Shown in pieces: positions 16,599-25,911 of a DNA stretch of 53,947 nucleotides; the first letter of the stretch is position 1; each line of letters opens with the position of its first letter. This DNA is from Akkermansiaceae bacterium (GTDB lineage: Bacteria > Verrucomicrobiota > Verrucomicrobiia > Verrucomicrobiales > Akkermansiaceae), in assembly GCA_905182475.1 (NCBI GenBank), contig CAJJBR010000096.1, positions 1 through 53,947 on the forward strand, written 5' to 3'. Position numbers and translations under genes: made by a program. Below the pieces are notes generated by a model. It was given only the letters and a program-made list of their open reading frames with translations, had not been told where the DNA came from and ran no database searches.

Positions 16599-17876
16599 TC
16601 AGGCCTTGTAATAATTCGTAGGGCGATTCCCCACGGGCACCGCGTTGCGGGTATCGACCAGGGGAATCCCGTAGCCGGAAAAATCGTGCTCCTTGTATAC
16701 GTCGTGACCGGTGGAAAGAACGATGAGATCGTAATCACCCGTGACCTCTGCCTCCGACTGGCGACCTGCGTACTTCGCATGCTCACGGGTCATGGGAATG
16801 ACGGGCACGAACGGATCATGGTAAAAAACCTCCCCGCCTAAGTCTTCGAATTTCTCGATGAGCTTATAAGTCGGCGATTCGCGGTCGTCATCGACGTTGG
16901 CTTTGTAGGCGAGGCCTAACAGAAGGATTTTCGCGCCCTTGATTGCCTTAGCGTCGTTATTAAGAGCTTCGAAGGAAACTTTCACCACATGATCCGGCAT
17001 GGCGGTATTGATCTCACCGGCGAGCTCGATGAAACGGGTGTGCTGGCCGAATTCACGGGCTTTCCAGGTGAGGTAAAACGGATCGATGGGGATGCAGTGG
17101 CCACCGAGACCGGGGCCGGGATAGAAGGGCATGAAACCGAAGGGTTTTGTCTTCGCAGCCTCGATCACCTCCCAGATATCGATGTCCATCGCGCCATAGA
17201 CAACCTTGAGTTCGTTGACCAATGCGATGTTCACGGAGCGGAAAATGTTTTCTAGGAGCTTCGAAGCCTCAGCCACGCGGCATGAGCTAACGGGGACGAG
17301 CTTCTGGATGGCGATGCTGTAGAGTTGCAGTGCTTTTTCAAGGCACTCCGGGGTGAGACCGCCGACCACTTTCGGTATCGAGGCTACCTTGCTGTCCGGG
17401 TTGCCCGGATCCTCACGCTCGGGGGAAAAGGCGAGGTGGAAATCGGTTCCCGCCTTTTTCCCGGATCCAGCTTCTAGGACTTCGCGGAGTTCGCCATCTG
17501 TAGTGCCGGGATAAGTAGTAGATTCCAAGACGATGAGCGCACCATCCCGGAGAAATGGCGCAATGGCCTCTCCGGTTTTCAGCACATAGCTAAGATCCGG
17601 TTCGCGAAAATGGTTGAGAGGAGTCGGGACACAGAGGATTACCGCATCGACCTCACCGATTCGCGAAAAATCTGTGGAGGCATCGAGAGCGCCGGATGCG
17701 ATGTGAGCCGACATATCATCCCCAGAAACGTGCTTGATGTAGCTACGTCCGGCGAGGATGGCGTCGGTTTTCTTTGAATCGATATCCAACCCAAGCACTT
17801 TGGCTCCCGAGCGCGCGAACTGAAGCGCGAGAGGAAGTCCGACATATCCGAGACCGACGATAGCAATTTGATTCAT
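16599..17876 (-). CDS. UDP-N-acetylglucosamine 6-dehydrogenase-type nucleotide sugar dehydrogenase (WbpA/WecC family)
   Basis: A 425-residue NAD-dependent dehydrogenase that oxidises C6 of a UDP-sugar to the uronic acid. It has GLGYVGLPLALQFA (NAD site), VPTPL, ESTTYPGTT, FSPEREDPGN, the region AEASKLLENIFRSVNIALVN, and the catalytic cysteine in GPGLGGHCIPIDPFYLTWKA, then LGLAYKANVDDDRESP. The IDPFYLTWKA stretch favours the WbpA/WbpO or WecC type over UDP-glucose dehydrogenase. The ATG at 17876 is used because the longer frame begins at a TTG four codons earlier. It lies 51 bases after the GT4 gene. Confidence 0.88.
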   Translation of the reverse strand: MNQIAIVGLGYVGLPLALQFARSGAKVLGLDIDSKKTDAILAGRSYIKHVSGDDMSAHIASGALDASTDFSRIGEVDAVILCVPTPLNHFREPDLSYVLKTGEAIAPFLRDGALIVLESTTYPGTTDGELREVLEAGSGKKAGTDFHLAFSPEREDPGNPDSKVASIPKVVGGLTPECLEKALQLYSIAIQKLVPVSSCRVAEASKLLENIFRSVNIALVNELKVVYGAMDIDIWEVIEAAKTKPFGFMPFYPGPGLGGHCIPIDPFYLTWKAREFGQHTRFIELAGEINTAMPDHVVKVSFEALNNDAKAIKGAKILLLGLAYKANVDDDRESPTYKLIEKFEDLGGEVFYHDPFVPVIPMTREHAKYAGRQSEAEVTGDYDLIVLSTGHDVYKEHDFSGYGIPLVDTRNAVPVGNRPTNYYKA

Positions 17877-17927
17877 GAAGCGGTGCAAGTCTGCCCATAC
17901 CTTGAAGGTGTATGGTAGGAGAATTTT

Positions 17928-19040
17928 TCAGCGCGGGGATTTCGCCAGATCTTCGTAGAGATCAAGGGTCGCTCTGCACATCGCTTCGAGGGTAAAAGCA
18001 CCTTCCGGGACGATGGGTTCCGGTTTCGCATCGAGGATGAGACGGGCGGTTTCGAGAAGCTTTCCACCGTCACCTAGTGGGACTTTTCCTTCGGGAAACA
18101 CGTGCCCGAGCAGCTCCCCCACTCCGCCGCAATCGTAACCCAAGACAGGTTTTGCTAGCGCCATTGCTTCGAGAACAGTCCGTCCGAAGGATTCAGGTTG
18201 CTGCGACAAGGCGCAGACCACATCACTGACCGCCATAATCTCGCGGACATCGCTCCTGTGGCCAAGAAAAGTGACATCGTCCTGCAAGCCCATTTCGGAA
18301 AGCTTGGCCCGTAGCTCGTCGAGATACGCCTTTTTCTTCGGATGAGTGTCGCCCGCGACGAGACCGTGGACTTGGCGACCCTCACTTTTCAGAGCTGCGA
18401 CCAGTTTAAAATAATCCCCGTGCCCCTTGAGCCGTGTGATACGGCCTGGAAGGAGAAATACCGATTTACCAACCAAACCTGGGTGTTCGGCATTCCATCG
18501 CTCCGTCCATGCGGGATCGGGTTTGAAACCCTTGGGATAACTTTCCGGGCGGATCCCCCGGTGGATAACTGTGATTTTTTCCGGAGGAGCAGCCGGGTAG
18601 TTTTCCAGGATGTATGCCTTGATGCTTTCCGAAACAGCGATCAATCGCTCACCCTTGGTCATGACAGCGGAGTAGCGGTTCACGGAATAAAATCCGTGCA
18701 CGGTGCTGACGAGACGAGGCCTTGTGGCAGGGTTCATCTTCCTCCACGCGAGATACGCGACCCACCCCGGCACCCGCGAGCGGATGTGCAGGATATCCGG
18801 CTTCTCCTCTTGCAACAATTTCCGGAAAGATTTCACCTGAAACAACGACCCGAAACTCTTCCTATGCACCGGCATCGCGATATGCCGCGCCCCAGATACC
18901 TCCAGCGCCTCCACCTGCCTGCCGCCGTTGGAAACGACTAGGGCTTCGTGGCCTGCCTTCACCAGATAGTCTGCGATTTCCAATGTTCCACGCTCAACTC
19001 CTCCGGAGTTGAGTTCGGGCAGGACTTGCAGGATCTTCAT
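17928..19040 (-). CDS. GT4-family glycosyltransferase
   Basis: A 370-residue retaining GT-B glycosyltransferase: ILQVLPELNSGGVERGTLEI at the N-terminus for the acceptor loop, LVSTVHGFYSVNRYS, FLLPGRITRLKGHGDYF at the inter-domain start, and VCALSQQPESFGRTVLEAMA, which includes the EX7E-type donor motif. The ATG at 19040 overlaps the rfbB stop as ATGA (19037-19040), indicating coupling; the longer frame starts at a TTG. It probably acts early in glycan assembly on a lipid carrier. Confidence 0.88.
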   Translation of the reverse strand: MKILQVLPELNSGGVERGTLEIADYLVKAGHEALVVSNGGRQVEALEVSGARHIAMPVHRKSFGSLFQVKSFRKLLQEEKPDILHIRSRVPGWVAYLAWRKMNPATRPRLVSTVHGFYSVNRYSAVMTKGERLIAVSESIKAYILENYPAAPPEKITVIHRGIRPESYPKGFKPDPAWTERWNAEHPGLVGKSVFLLPGRITRLKGHGDYFKLVAALKSEGRQVHGLVAGDTHPKKKAYLDELRAKLSEMGLQDDVTFLGHRSDVREIMAVSDVVCALSQQPESFGRTVLEAMALAKPVLGYDCGGVGELLGHVFPEGKVPLGDGGKLLETARLILDAKPEPIVPEGAFTLEAMCRATLDLYEDLAKSPR

Positions 19041-20074
19041 ACTTTTCCCGAGTTTTTCATCAAAATACTCTCCCACCAATTACGATTTTCGAAATACCAT
19101 GCAACCGTCTCCTCAAATCCATCCTTGCTAGAGCGCAGAGGTGACCATCCGAGTTCGTTTCTGATCTTCGACGAATCCAAAGAGTAACGGAAATCGTGCC
19201 CTTTCCTATCAGCCACAAATTCGATTTCGGGTCGGCTCCCCATTCTTTTCTCCAAGATTCCGCACACTAATTCGACAACATCGATGTTTCTCCATTCATC
19301 GTTCCCGGCAATAATATAGGTATCACCAATCTTTCCTTTTTGCGCGATCAGCACCAAAGCCTGGCAGTGATCGTACACGTGAAGCCAATCGCGAACCTGC
19401 AAACCCTGACCATAAACCGGTATCGGATTGCCACGTAGGGCATTGGTAATGACCACGGGAATCAATTTTTCAGGAAACTGAAAGGAGCCATAGTTGTTCG
19501 AACAATTTGTCACGGCGACTGGCAATCCATAGGTGTTTCCCCATGCTCTCACGGCATGGTCGCTCGCCGCTTTGCTAGCGGAATAGGGAGATCCGGGTGC
19601 GTAAGCCGAGGTTTCATTGAAACGGCAACCAACATGAGCCGATCCGAAAACCTCATCCGTGGAAGTGTGAATGAAGCGGAAGCCTGCCTTTTTCGCATCC
19701 GATAAGGACTCCCAATATGAGGTTGCTCCGCGCAGAAGGCTTACGGTTCCGGTTACATTGGATCGGAAAAATTCCATCGGGCCGCCAATCGATCGATCCA
19801 CGTGGGTCTCTGCAGCGAGGTGAAAAATCCAATCCGGTTGGAAATGCGATATCGCTTGCGTAATCTTTCCTTCCTCACACACGTCCACTTGAAGGAACCT
19901 GTATTCGGGATGATCCACGAACCCAGCGAGAGAGCTGAGATTTCCCGCATAAGTCAGCGAGTCCACGTTGAGAACAGAATGACCTTCATTCAGAAGCTTT
20001 TTCACCAGATGCGAGCCGATGAACCCCGCTCCTCCAGTGACCATGATCCTGCGAGTATCCAGGGATTCACTCAT
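19037..20074 (-). CDS. rfbB: dTDP-glucose 4,6-dehydratase
   Basis: A 345-residue SDR making dTDP-4-keto-6-deoxyglucose. Motifs are [39 protein letters not shown], the catalytic [10 protein letters not shown], and [17 protein letters not shown], which together define RfbB. It overlaps the Hsp70 gene upstream (ATGA at 20071-20074) and the GT4 gene downstream. The other rhamnose genes (rfbA, rfbC, rfbD) are not in the window, so the dTDP-sugar product is open: rhamnose made from genes elsewhere, or another 6-deoxyhexose. Confidence 0.93.
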   Translation of the reverse strand: MSESLDTRRIMVTGGAGFIGSHLVKKLLNEGHSVLNVDSLTYAGNLSSLAGFVDHPEYRFLQVDVCEEGKITQAISHFQPDWIFHLAAETHVDRSIGGPMEFFRSNVTGTVSLLRGATSYWESLSDAKKAGFRFIHTSTDEVFGSAHVGCRFNETSAYAPGSPYSASKAASDHAVRAWGNTYGLPVAVTNCSNNYGSFQFPEKLIPVVITNALRGNPIPVYGQGLQVRDWLHVYDHCQALVLIAQKGKIGDTYIIAGNDEWRNIDVVELVCGILEKRMGSRPEIEFVADRKGHDFRYSLDSSKIRNELGWSPLRSSKDGFEETVAWYFENRNWWESILMKNSGKV

Positions 20075-21807
20075 GTCGACATCTCCCGATCTAGAGCCTC
20101 ATCCATTGCTTTCTCAACAAGGCGGGCTGCAGCGGCTTCGGTCGCCGAGTCGAGCTTCTGGACAGCTGCCTTGAGTGTATTTGCCGCGCCGCTTTCCATC
20201 GCCGAGTTGACTGCGGCTAGCGAAGTCTCGACTTCCTCCCGCTCTGCTTCTTCGACCAAACCTTGGGCGAGGATCATCTCGACGGCGGGGATCAGTTCTT
20301 CGGCTTTGACTCTGGCCTCGGTGAAAATTCGTTCGGACATGTCTTCGAAGGCGTGCTCAACAGAGGAACTGACCATTTCCTCGACTGCGGCATCATCCAC
20401 ATTCACTGCGGAACTCTGAATTTTTACGACCACGTCCTTTCCAGTGGAAACCTCCCTTGCGAGCACTTCCAGAATACCATCAGCATCGATTTCAAACTGG
20501 ACTCCGATACGAGCTTGGCCTTTCGGAAGTTTCTCCATTGCCACCTCGAATTTACCGAGTTCCCAGTTATCCCGCGCCATCTCGCGTTCTCCCTGGAGCA
20601 CCCGCACCCCCATCTTTTCCTGGCCGTCGGCCGCGTTGGTGAACATCTCACCCGCCTTGCAGGGAATGGTCGTATTTCGCGCGATCAGCACATTCATCAG
20701 CCCCCCGAAAGTCTCGATCCCCAGACTCAGCGGGGTGACATCCAGCAGCACCATTTTTTGCATCGCACCACTCATCACACCCGCTTGGATGGTAGCGCCG
20801 AGGGCGATGGCTTCGTCCGGATGCTGGGTTACATCGACTTCCTTTTCGAAAAATTTAGCAACGGCTTCCCTCACGGCAGGCATTCGTGTGCTTCCGCCGA
20901 CCAACACCACCGCATCGAGATCCGCTACGGAAAGACCGCTGTCGAGCATCGCCAGCTTGCAGCATTTGATTGTTCTAGCGATCCATTCCGTCGTTAAAAA
21001 ATCAAGATCCGCACGAGTGATAATTTTCTCAAAACTACTATGCCCATCGTAGAATGGAACGCGCACTGTGAAAGAATCGGAAACGGAAAGCTCCCGCTTG
21101 GCCTTCTCGGCCTGATCGAGAAACAGCTGTTTCGTCCCACTAGCAATTTCCGACACATCTTTAAGAATATGGGAAAAGAGCATCTGATCTACATCGTCGC
21201 CACCAAGCCGGGTATCCCCGTGGGTAGCGAGGACTTGGAACACCCCGTTCTCCATTTCCAGAACCGTTAGATCGAAGGTTCCGCCGCCGAGATCATACAC
21301 GGCGACGCGTGCCCTATCCTCTAATTTATCGAGGCCATAGGCGAGTGCCGCGGCGGTGGGTTCGTTGAGAATCCGGACGACTTCCAGCCCAGCCAATTCC
21401 CCTGCTCTCTTGGTCGCGGCCCTTTGCGCGTCGTTGAAATATGCGGGGACGGTAATGACAGCCTTGCCGACTTCCATCTCCAACCGCCATTCCGCAATCC
21501 GTTTAAGTTCTTTTAAAATCTCCGCGCTGACCTCTTCCGGGGATTTCCCCAAACCGGCCAGAACAGGATCGAAAATGGAATCTGCGCCAATCTGCCGCTT
21601 CACGCTGGTAACAACGCGTTGCGGATCGGTCGCGCGCCTGCGGAGGGCTTTCCGTCCAACCTCAACCGTGCCGTTTTCCCCATACCACACGGCACTAGGC
21701 ATGATTCGGCTGCCCTCCTCATCAGCCAAGAGGATGGGAAAGCCAGTATCCACGACGCCCACAGCGGAGTGTGTGGTGCCTAGGTCGATGCCAATTATCG
21801 TCTCCAA
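20071..21807 (-). CDS. Hsp70-family chaperone (DnaK/HscA-like)
   Basis: A 578-residue Hsp70. The ATPase half has [62 protein letters not shown] and [17 protein letters not shown]; the substrate-binding half has [16 protein letters not shown] and a beta-sandwich, followed by a helical lid. It is shorter than DnaK (about 630) and has no acidic disordered tail, so it is more like HscA or a paralogous Hsp70. No J-protein, GrpE or Fe-S assembly gene is nearby. The start is a TTG at 21807, two bases after the lipoprotein stop. Being translationally coupled to rfbB is unusual for a chaperone. Confidence 0.9.
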   Translation of the reverse strand: METIIGIDLGTTHSAVGVVDTGFPILLADEEGSRIMPSAVWYGENGTVEVGRKALRRRATDPQRVVTSVKRQIGADSIFDPVLAGLGKSPEEVSAEILKELKRIAEWRLEMEVGKAVITVPAYFNDAQRAATKRAGELAGLEVVRILNEPTAAALAYGLDKLEDRARVAVYDLGGGTFDLTVLEMENGVFQVLATHGDTRLGGDDVDQMLFSHILKDVSEIASGTKQLFLDQAEKAKRELSVSDSFTVRVPFYDGHSSFEKIITRADLDFLTTEWIARTIKCCKLAMLDSGLSVADLDAVVLVGGSTRMPAVREAVAKFFEKEVDVTQHPDEAIALGATIQAGVMSGAMQKMVLLDVTPLSLGIETFGGLMNVLIARNTTIPCKAGEMFTNAADGQEKMGVRVLQGEREMARDNWELGKFEVAMEKLPKGQARIGVQFEIDADGILEVLAREVSTGKDVVVKIQSSAVNVDDAAVEEMVSSSVEHAFEDMSERIFTEARVKAEELIPAVEMILAQGLVEEAEREEVETSLAAVNSAMESGAANTLKAAVQKLDSATEAAAARLVEKAMDEALDREMST

Positions 21808-21809
21808 GA

Positions 21810-22223
21810 CTAGGGAATCCTAAAGATTTTCCCGTTCGATGGGTCTTTCGCAAGCTGTCCGGAGCGGAAGCCCTCCACATCAATCACGTTGTAGGGCGAA
21901 TACGGGCTAATCACTCGGTCGCGATTGTCCGTGCGCTCGGCAACAGGATATTGGTCGCGGGTTGGCTGGCGCGGAGGCGACGACTGGTAATCGCCGCGTT
22001 GGTCGCGATTGTCGTAGCTTGAATTTTGGTTGCCACCACGATCTTCATAACGGCTGTCTGGGCTGTTGTAACGACCGTCGGTGCGCTGGTTATTACGACT
22101 GTTGGAATCGTAGTAGGAATCTGGCTGCGGACGTCTTTGCCCAGGTGGGTAAACGGGAAGCGGTTCACAGGAAACCACTAGAAGCGCGGCGCCAAGTGCG
22201 GTTGTGAATTGGATTCTGGTCAT
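21810..22223 (-). CDS. Small lipoprotein, low complexity
   Basis: A 137-residue protein with a lipoprotein signal peptide: [20 protein letters not shown], with a lipobox-like LVVSC. The mature part is hydrophilic and rich in Asp, Arg, Asn, Tyr, Ser and Gln with RYED/YDNRDQ-like repeats, probably disordered, ending in a more ordered segment ([18 protein letters not shown]). The ATG at 22223 gives a standard signal; a longer frame from 22265 would bury it. It lies between the squalene/phytoene synthase and Hsp70 genes. Function unknown; it is likely anchored to the outer or inner membrane. Confidence 0.75.
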   Translation of the reverse strand: MTRIQFTTALGAALLVVSCEPLPVYPPGQRRPQPDSYYDSNSRNNQRTDGRYNSPDSRYEDRGGNQNSSYDNRDQRGDYQSSPPRQPTRDQYPVAERTDNRDRVISPYSPYNVIDVEGFRSGQLAKDPSNGKIFRIP

Positions 22224-22261
22224 ATGGTTTTGGGACGTTGTTCGGGGAAAGTCTATTCGGT

Positions 22262-23092
22262 TCACCTCCTGCTCGCTAGCAGGTATTTAGAAAGAATAAC
22301 CAGTTTTCTGGCTTTTGAAACAGAATAACGCCGGTCGAAAACCCGGAATTTCCCCTTCCGCATCTTCGAGAGGAGGCAGCGGTAGGTTTCCGCCATGATC
22401 CGAGCAGGCACGAGGGCGGCACGGTCAATCTCCGGAATGAGTTTCTCAGCCTCAGCAAAAAGGTAATCCGCGCGCTCCGACTCGTATTGCATCACCGCTA
22501 GAAAACGTCCGTCATAGACTTTACCGATGAGGTCGCGTTCGGAATACTGGAAGCGAATCAGATCGTTGATCGGGAGATACATTCTCCCTCCGTTTGACAG
22601 GTCTTCACCGATATCGCGGAGGATATTTGTTAACTGGAGAGCATTTCCGAGGGCAATCGCGTATTTATCGGAATCCTCATGGACGCAGCCGAAGAGCCTT
22701 GTACAAACCAGCCCGACCACTCCCGCGACCTTCCTATTGTAGGCAGCAAGCTCATCCCAGCCTTGGAAACGCTGCACCTCCAGATCCATCCGGCAACCGT
22801 CGATGATTTCTAGCATCCATTCCTGCGGGATACCCCGTCTATCCATCATTTCTCCAACTTCCGTCCCAAAGTTATCGCTCTCCGGAAAACCACTCCGTAT
22901 CCCCTCTTCCCACCGCGAAAGCCCCTCCCTCCGTTCTGGTTTCGGAATTCCTAGGTCGTCGGCAAGGTCATCCACCGAGCGGCAGAACGCATAGAATACC
23001 ACCGTATCGTCGCGCTTGTCCTTCGGTAGGATTTTAAGCGCGAAGGCCAGGTTGGATTTCGCCTTCCGGGTGATCTCAGATGCGGAAGACAC
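22262..23092 (-). CDS. Squalene/phytoene synthase family protein
   Basis: A 276-residue head-to-head prenyl synthase that would condense two farnesyl or geranylgeranyl diphosphates. The two Asp-rich motifs are present: SVDDLADDL (DxxxD) near residue 40 and ILRDIGEDL, with FYAFCRSVDDLAD and LTNILRDIGEDLSNGGRMYLP typical of the CrtB/HpnC-HpnD family. The start is a GTG at 23092, six bases after the signal peptidase stop. No other carotenoid or hopanoid gene is in the window, so whether it makes phytoene, squalene or presqualene diphosphate is undecided. Confidence 0.88.
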   Translation of the reverse strand: MSSASEITRKAKSNLAFALKILPKDKRDDTVVFYAFCRSVDDLADDLGIPKPERREGLSRWEEGIRSGFPESDNFGTEVGEMMDRRGIPQEWMLEIIDGCRMDLEVQRFQGWDELAAYNRKVAGVVGLVCTRLFGCVHEDSDKYAIALGNALQLTNILRDIGEDLSNGGRMYLPINDLIRFQYSERDLIGKVYDGRFLAVMQYESERADYLFAEAEKLIPEIDRAALVPARIMAETYRCLLSKMRKGKFRVFDRRYSVSKARKLVILSKYLLASRR

Positions 23093-23098
23093 GGGAGA

Positions 23099-24313
23099 TC
23101 ACTTAATGAATCCCCAGTGCCCGGTCGTGATCGGCCAGAGGGAAAAGAGTGCGGGACCGACGAGATTGTATTCTTTAACCGTCCCCCAGTAACGGGAATC
23201 GAGAGAGTTCGCAGTATTGTCCCCCATCGCCACATACTCCCGCATGCCCGGCTTCGCATTCTCGCCTTTCAGACGCAGGACATCGCCAGTATCCTGTAGG
23301 TAGATACGGTGGGTGTCGCTAGGATCGCTGCTACGTCGGGCAAGGACGTAACCGGGATGCTCGGATTTGAACGGAGGCTCACCTTCCGCGACTTTTTGGA
23401 TACCCGATTCCTTCGCGATCTTCCCGTTCACCAGCAAATTCGGAGTCTGGATTGAAAGCGCGTCACCCGGCACCCCGACCAAGCGCTTGATGTAGTGAGA
23501 GCCGCCACCCTGCGGGCCACTGCGCTCCTTGATCCCTTTGATTCCCAGTGTTTCAAAAACGAATACTTCGCCGCGCTCTGGTTTGCGGAAATGGTAGGAA
23601 AACTTGTCCACGAGTACAAGGTCGCCGGAGTCTATCGATCCTTCCACGATAACTGTTCCAGCCTTAAGCACTCCGCCCGTCTGCCGGACAGTGGCAATTG
23701 CATCTTGAAGCCCGACCTGGGAAGAAGGTCCCGCAGGGGCCGGAAGGCGGAGTGGCTTCGAATCGAGGAAATGAATTTGCGCGCGACTGAAGAAGTGCAT
23801 CCACTGGGTATCCCGGACATCCGCGCGTCCCTTGGGAGAAATGGCAAGACGTCTATCCTTGTCGTTCACAAGTTTCACATAGCTGCGACCCTTGGTAACG
23901 TATTCCCATGCACGTACTGGAAAGGAGGGCCAGTCATCTTTCTTAATCGGGGTGCCGACGATGCCGTTAAGAGTAGGCTGCATGGAGCCGGTGGGGATGC
24001 GGAAAGGCTGCAAGTAATAAGCACGCAGACCAAGGGCGATCACAATAGCGACAAACATCACTTCCACGTTTTCCTGAAACCAGTCCTGCGGTTTCTCACG
24101 CGGAAGGGAGTTTTCACACGTGCCACGGAGTTGCTTGGATGCCTCGTCCGTTTTCTCACGGTCGTTGGCTTTAACCGCATCCAGAAGGTCTTTCCGGCGG
24201 GATTCGATTTCCGCGATCCTCTCGTCGCTCAGAAGATCCCTCTTGTAGTTGACGAATTTCCTTCCGCCCTTTGCCAGAATTTTAGCGTTCTTTTTCCAAG
24301 CAGCGGTAAACAT
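23099..24313 (-). CDS. lepB: Signal peptidase I, long form
   Basis: A 404-residue type I signal peptidase that removes signal peptides at the outer face of the inner membrane. A charged cytoplasmic N-terminus of about 80 residues precedes one membrane span (VEVMFVAIVIALGLRAYYLQPF). The catalytic Ser is in IPTGSMQPTL and the general-base Lys in YIKRLVGVPGD; GDNTANSLDSRYWG is the conserved C-terminal box. About 100 residues are inserted between the Ser region and the VDKFSYHFRKPERGEVFVF strand, which accounts for much of the extra length over typical enzymes. It is the second gene of a minus-strand run, 45 bases after the LCAT-like gene. Confidence 0.93.
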   Translation of the reverse strand: MFTAAWKKNAKILAKGGRKFVNYKRDLLSDERIAEIESRRKDLLDAVKANDREKTDEASKQLRGTCENSLPREKPQDWFQENVEVMFVAIVIALGLRAYYLQPFRIPTGSMQPTLNGIVGTPIKKDDWPSFPVRAWEYVTKGRSYVKLVNDKDRRLAISPKGRADVRDTQWMHFFSRAQIHFLDSKPLRLPAPAGPSSQVGLQDAIATVRQTGGVLKAGTVIVEGSIDSGDLVLVDKFSYHFRKPERGEVFVFETLGIKGIKERSGPQGGGSHYIKRLVGVPGDALSIQTPNLLVNGKIAKESGIQKVAEGEPPFKSEHPGYVLARRSSDPSDTHRIYLQDTGDVLRLKGENAKPGMREYVAMGDNTANSLDSRYWGTVKEYNLVGPALFSLWPITTGHWGFIK

Positions 24314-24358
24314 GTGCGCGAACTCTGCACACGCTGGAGGCCGCCTGCAAGCCCGCTC

Positions 24359-25738
24359 TCAGGGACGTTCCAACAGCAGGTGCAACACATTGTCCACGAA
24401 GGCCGGATCGCTTGTCATCTTCTTGTGGTCGGAGAATACAAACTGCGAATGTGTCCAATGAATCGGGCTTTGCAGACGTCCGCCTTCACTTCCCTTCCCA
24501 CGCCTGTCCATCAGCATCGATTTCCGGGTCACGACACCATCACCCGACAAATAATCGATGATAGCGGGCACACCGTCCGCCCCGACCTGCGCACGACTGC
24601 CGGTAGAAACAGCATCCCCGGCGAAGGCGTGGATTTGAAAACCTGCCGGAGGGACGGCTTTTGCATTCATCGCTCTGTGAAAGTCGCGGGCGTTGGAAAG
24701 CATTTTCGAAAGGTGAGCTATCGCGATTTTCCGACGCTCTTGTGAATCAGCGATTTCAGGAAGGAGTTGTGAAAGGATTTGCTCCTGCGCGGGATCGGCC
24801 AGTCCCCAGTTCAGAGATTTCCAAGATTCTGTCTGGAAAATGGCGATGGGATTACTGTCCTTGTCGATCACAGCCCCAGCTTCCGTTCGCGGCATAAGCT
24901 CATACATCGATGGCATCGTCCCGATTACAGCTGGCGGAATTCTAGGAAGGAAAGGTGCCAGCTTGTAGCCTTCGCTCAATTGTTGCACCGGGTAGATCGA
25001 ACCATCGTTCGGTGTTCCGACCAGAACCAGCTTATCCAGATCCTTCGCCCCTGCCCAAGTGACCGCCATTTTTCCGCCAGATGCGAGAGGACGTTTCCCA
25101 TACATCGCGTAATAGCGCGCGACCAAACCACCCATGGAGTGAGCCACGATATCGAATTTCACTTCACTGCGTTTCCCTGTCCGCTTGAAACGCTCATTGG
25201 AAACGTAGCGCTTCTTTTCATCGATAAACCGCCCGAGCAATACGGCATTTTCCGCACAGGAGCGACGCCAATCGTAGCCGAATTGGAAACAGGTGTAATG
25301 CCCAGGCCCATAGTCGATTTCACTAAGAGCTGAGTGATCGGAATCCAGATATCCACCAGCACCGAAAGCTCGCATCATTCCGGAATACGCGCTGAACTGG
25401 AAATCAAACCCGAGCGAAACCTTCACCTGCTCCAAGGCACCATCCGGCCTCAGCTCGTCCTTAGGCCAACCTTTTCCGGACAAAGGCAAAGCTAATGCCC
25501 GCATGCCCTCGACACTTCCTAAATCGATCGCTCTACCTCCGAATTCGCCCCAGACCACACGTCCGTCCGCATTCACAAGTCTTGATCCCAACATTCCAGG
25601 AATCACGATAATCGGGTTTCGCTCCGGCCCTTTGTTCTTCGCTGCAGCACTGTAGATCCCGCCTAGATCAGGAGTCTTCATGGAAGGAGTGCAGCCGATT
25701 AGCAGGATGAGGAGGAAGCCGATGGCGTAAATTTTCAT
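24359..25738 (-). CDS. LCAT-like lipase/acyltransferase, predicted lipoprotein
   Basis: A 459-residue alpha/beta-hydrolase of the lecithin:cholesterol acyltransferase family. The signal MKIYAIGFLLILLIGC ends in a lipobox, so the mature protein is lipid-anchored. NPIIVIPGMLGSRLV marks the start of the fold; the nucleophile is Ser in DIVAHSMGGLVARYY (GxSxG-type, AHSMGG), and VGTPNDGSIYPVQQL follows. GDGVVTRKSML and the late His of SPIHWTHSQFVFSD are candidates for the acid and base. It may act on phospholipids or acylated lipids of the envelope. It is first in the minus-strand run with signal peptidase I and diverges from the reductase fusion gene. Confidence 0.82.
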   Translation of the reverse strand: MKIYAIGFLLILLIGCTPSMKTPDLGGIYSAAAKNKGPERNPIIVIPGMLGSRLVNADGRVVWGEFGGRAIDLGSVEGMRALALPLSGKGWPKDELRPDGALEQVKVSLGFDFQFSAYSGMMRAFGAGGYLDSDHSALSEIDYGPGHYTCFQFGYDWRRSCAENAVLLGRFIDEKKRYVSNERFKRTGKRSEVKFDIVAHSMGGLVARYYAMYGKRPLASGGKMAVTWAGAKDLDKLVLVGTPNDGSIYPVQQLSEGYKLAPFLPRIPPAVIGTMPSMYELMPRTEAGAVIDKDSNPIAIFQTESWKSLNWGLADPAQEQILSQLLPEIADSQERRKIAIAHLSKMLSNARDFHRAMNAKAVPPAGFQIHAFAGDAVSTGSRAQVGADGVPAIIDYLSGDGVVTRKSMLMDRRGKGSEGGRLQSPIHWTHSQFVFSDHKKMTSDPAFVDNVLHLLLERP

Positions 25739-25911
25739 GAGATCGTGTAAGGGAAAATCCGGTATCTTTATTCCGGTATTTCCATAAGAATAACAACCAC
25801 ATGGAACTTAGTCGGAATACTGTGGCTCTGTAAATCCTCTTGTGAGAGGCATCTGCTTTGCTCATACCAAAGCTGGTAATCGCGCGACCCTAATCTCCCA
25901 CTACTCAAAAA
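25739..25911. promoter_or_regulatory. Divergent intergenic region
   Basis: A 173-base AT-rich space between two divergently transcribed genes must contain both promoters. It contains two direct copies of TCCGGTAT at about 25758 and 25771 (13-base period). No confident -35/-10 pair is visible to me. Confidence 0.3.
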
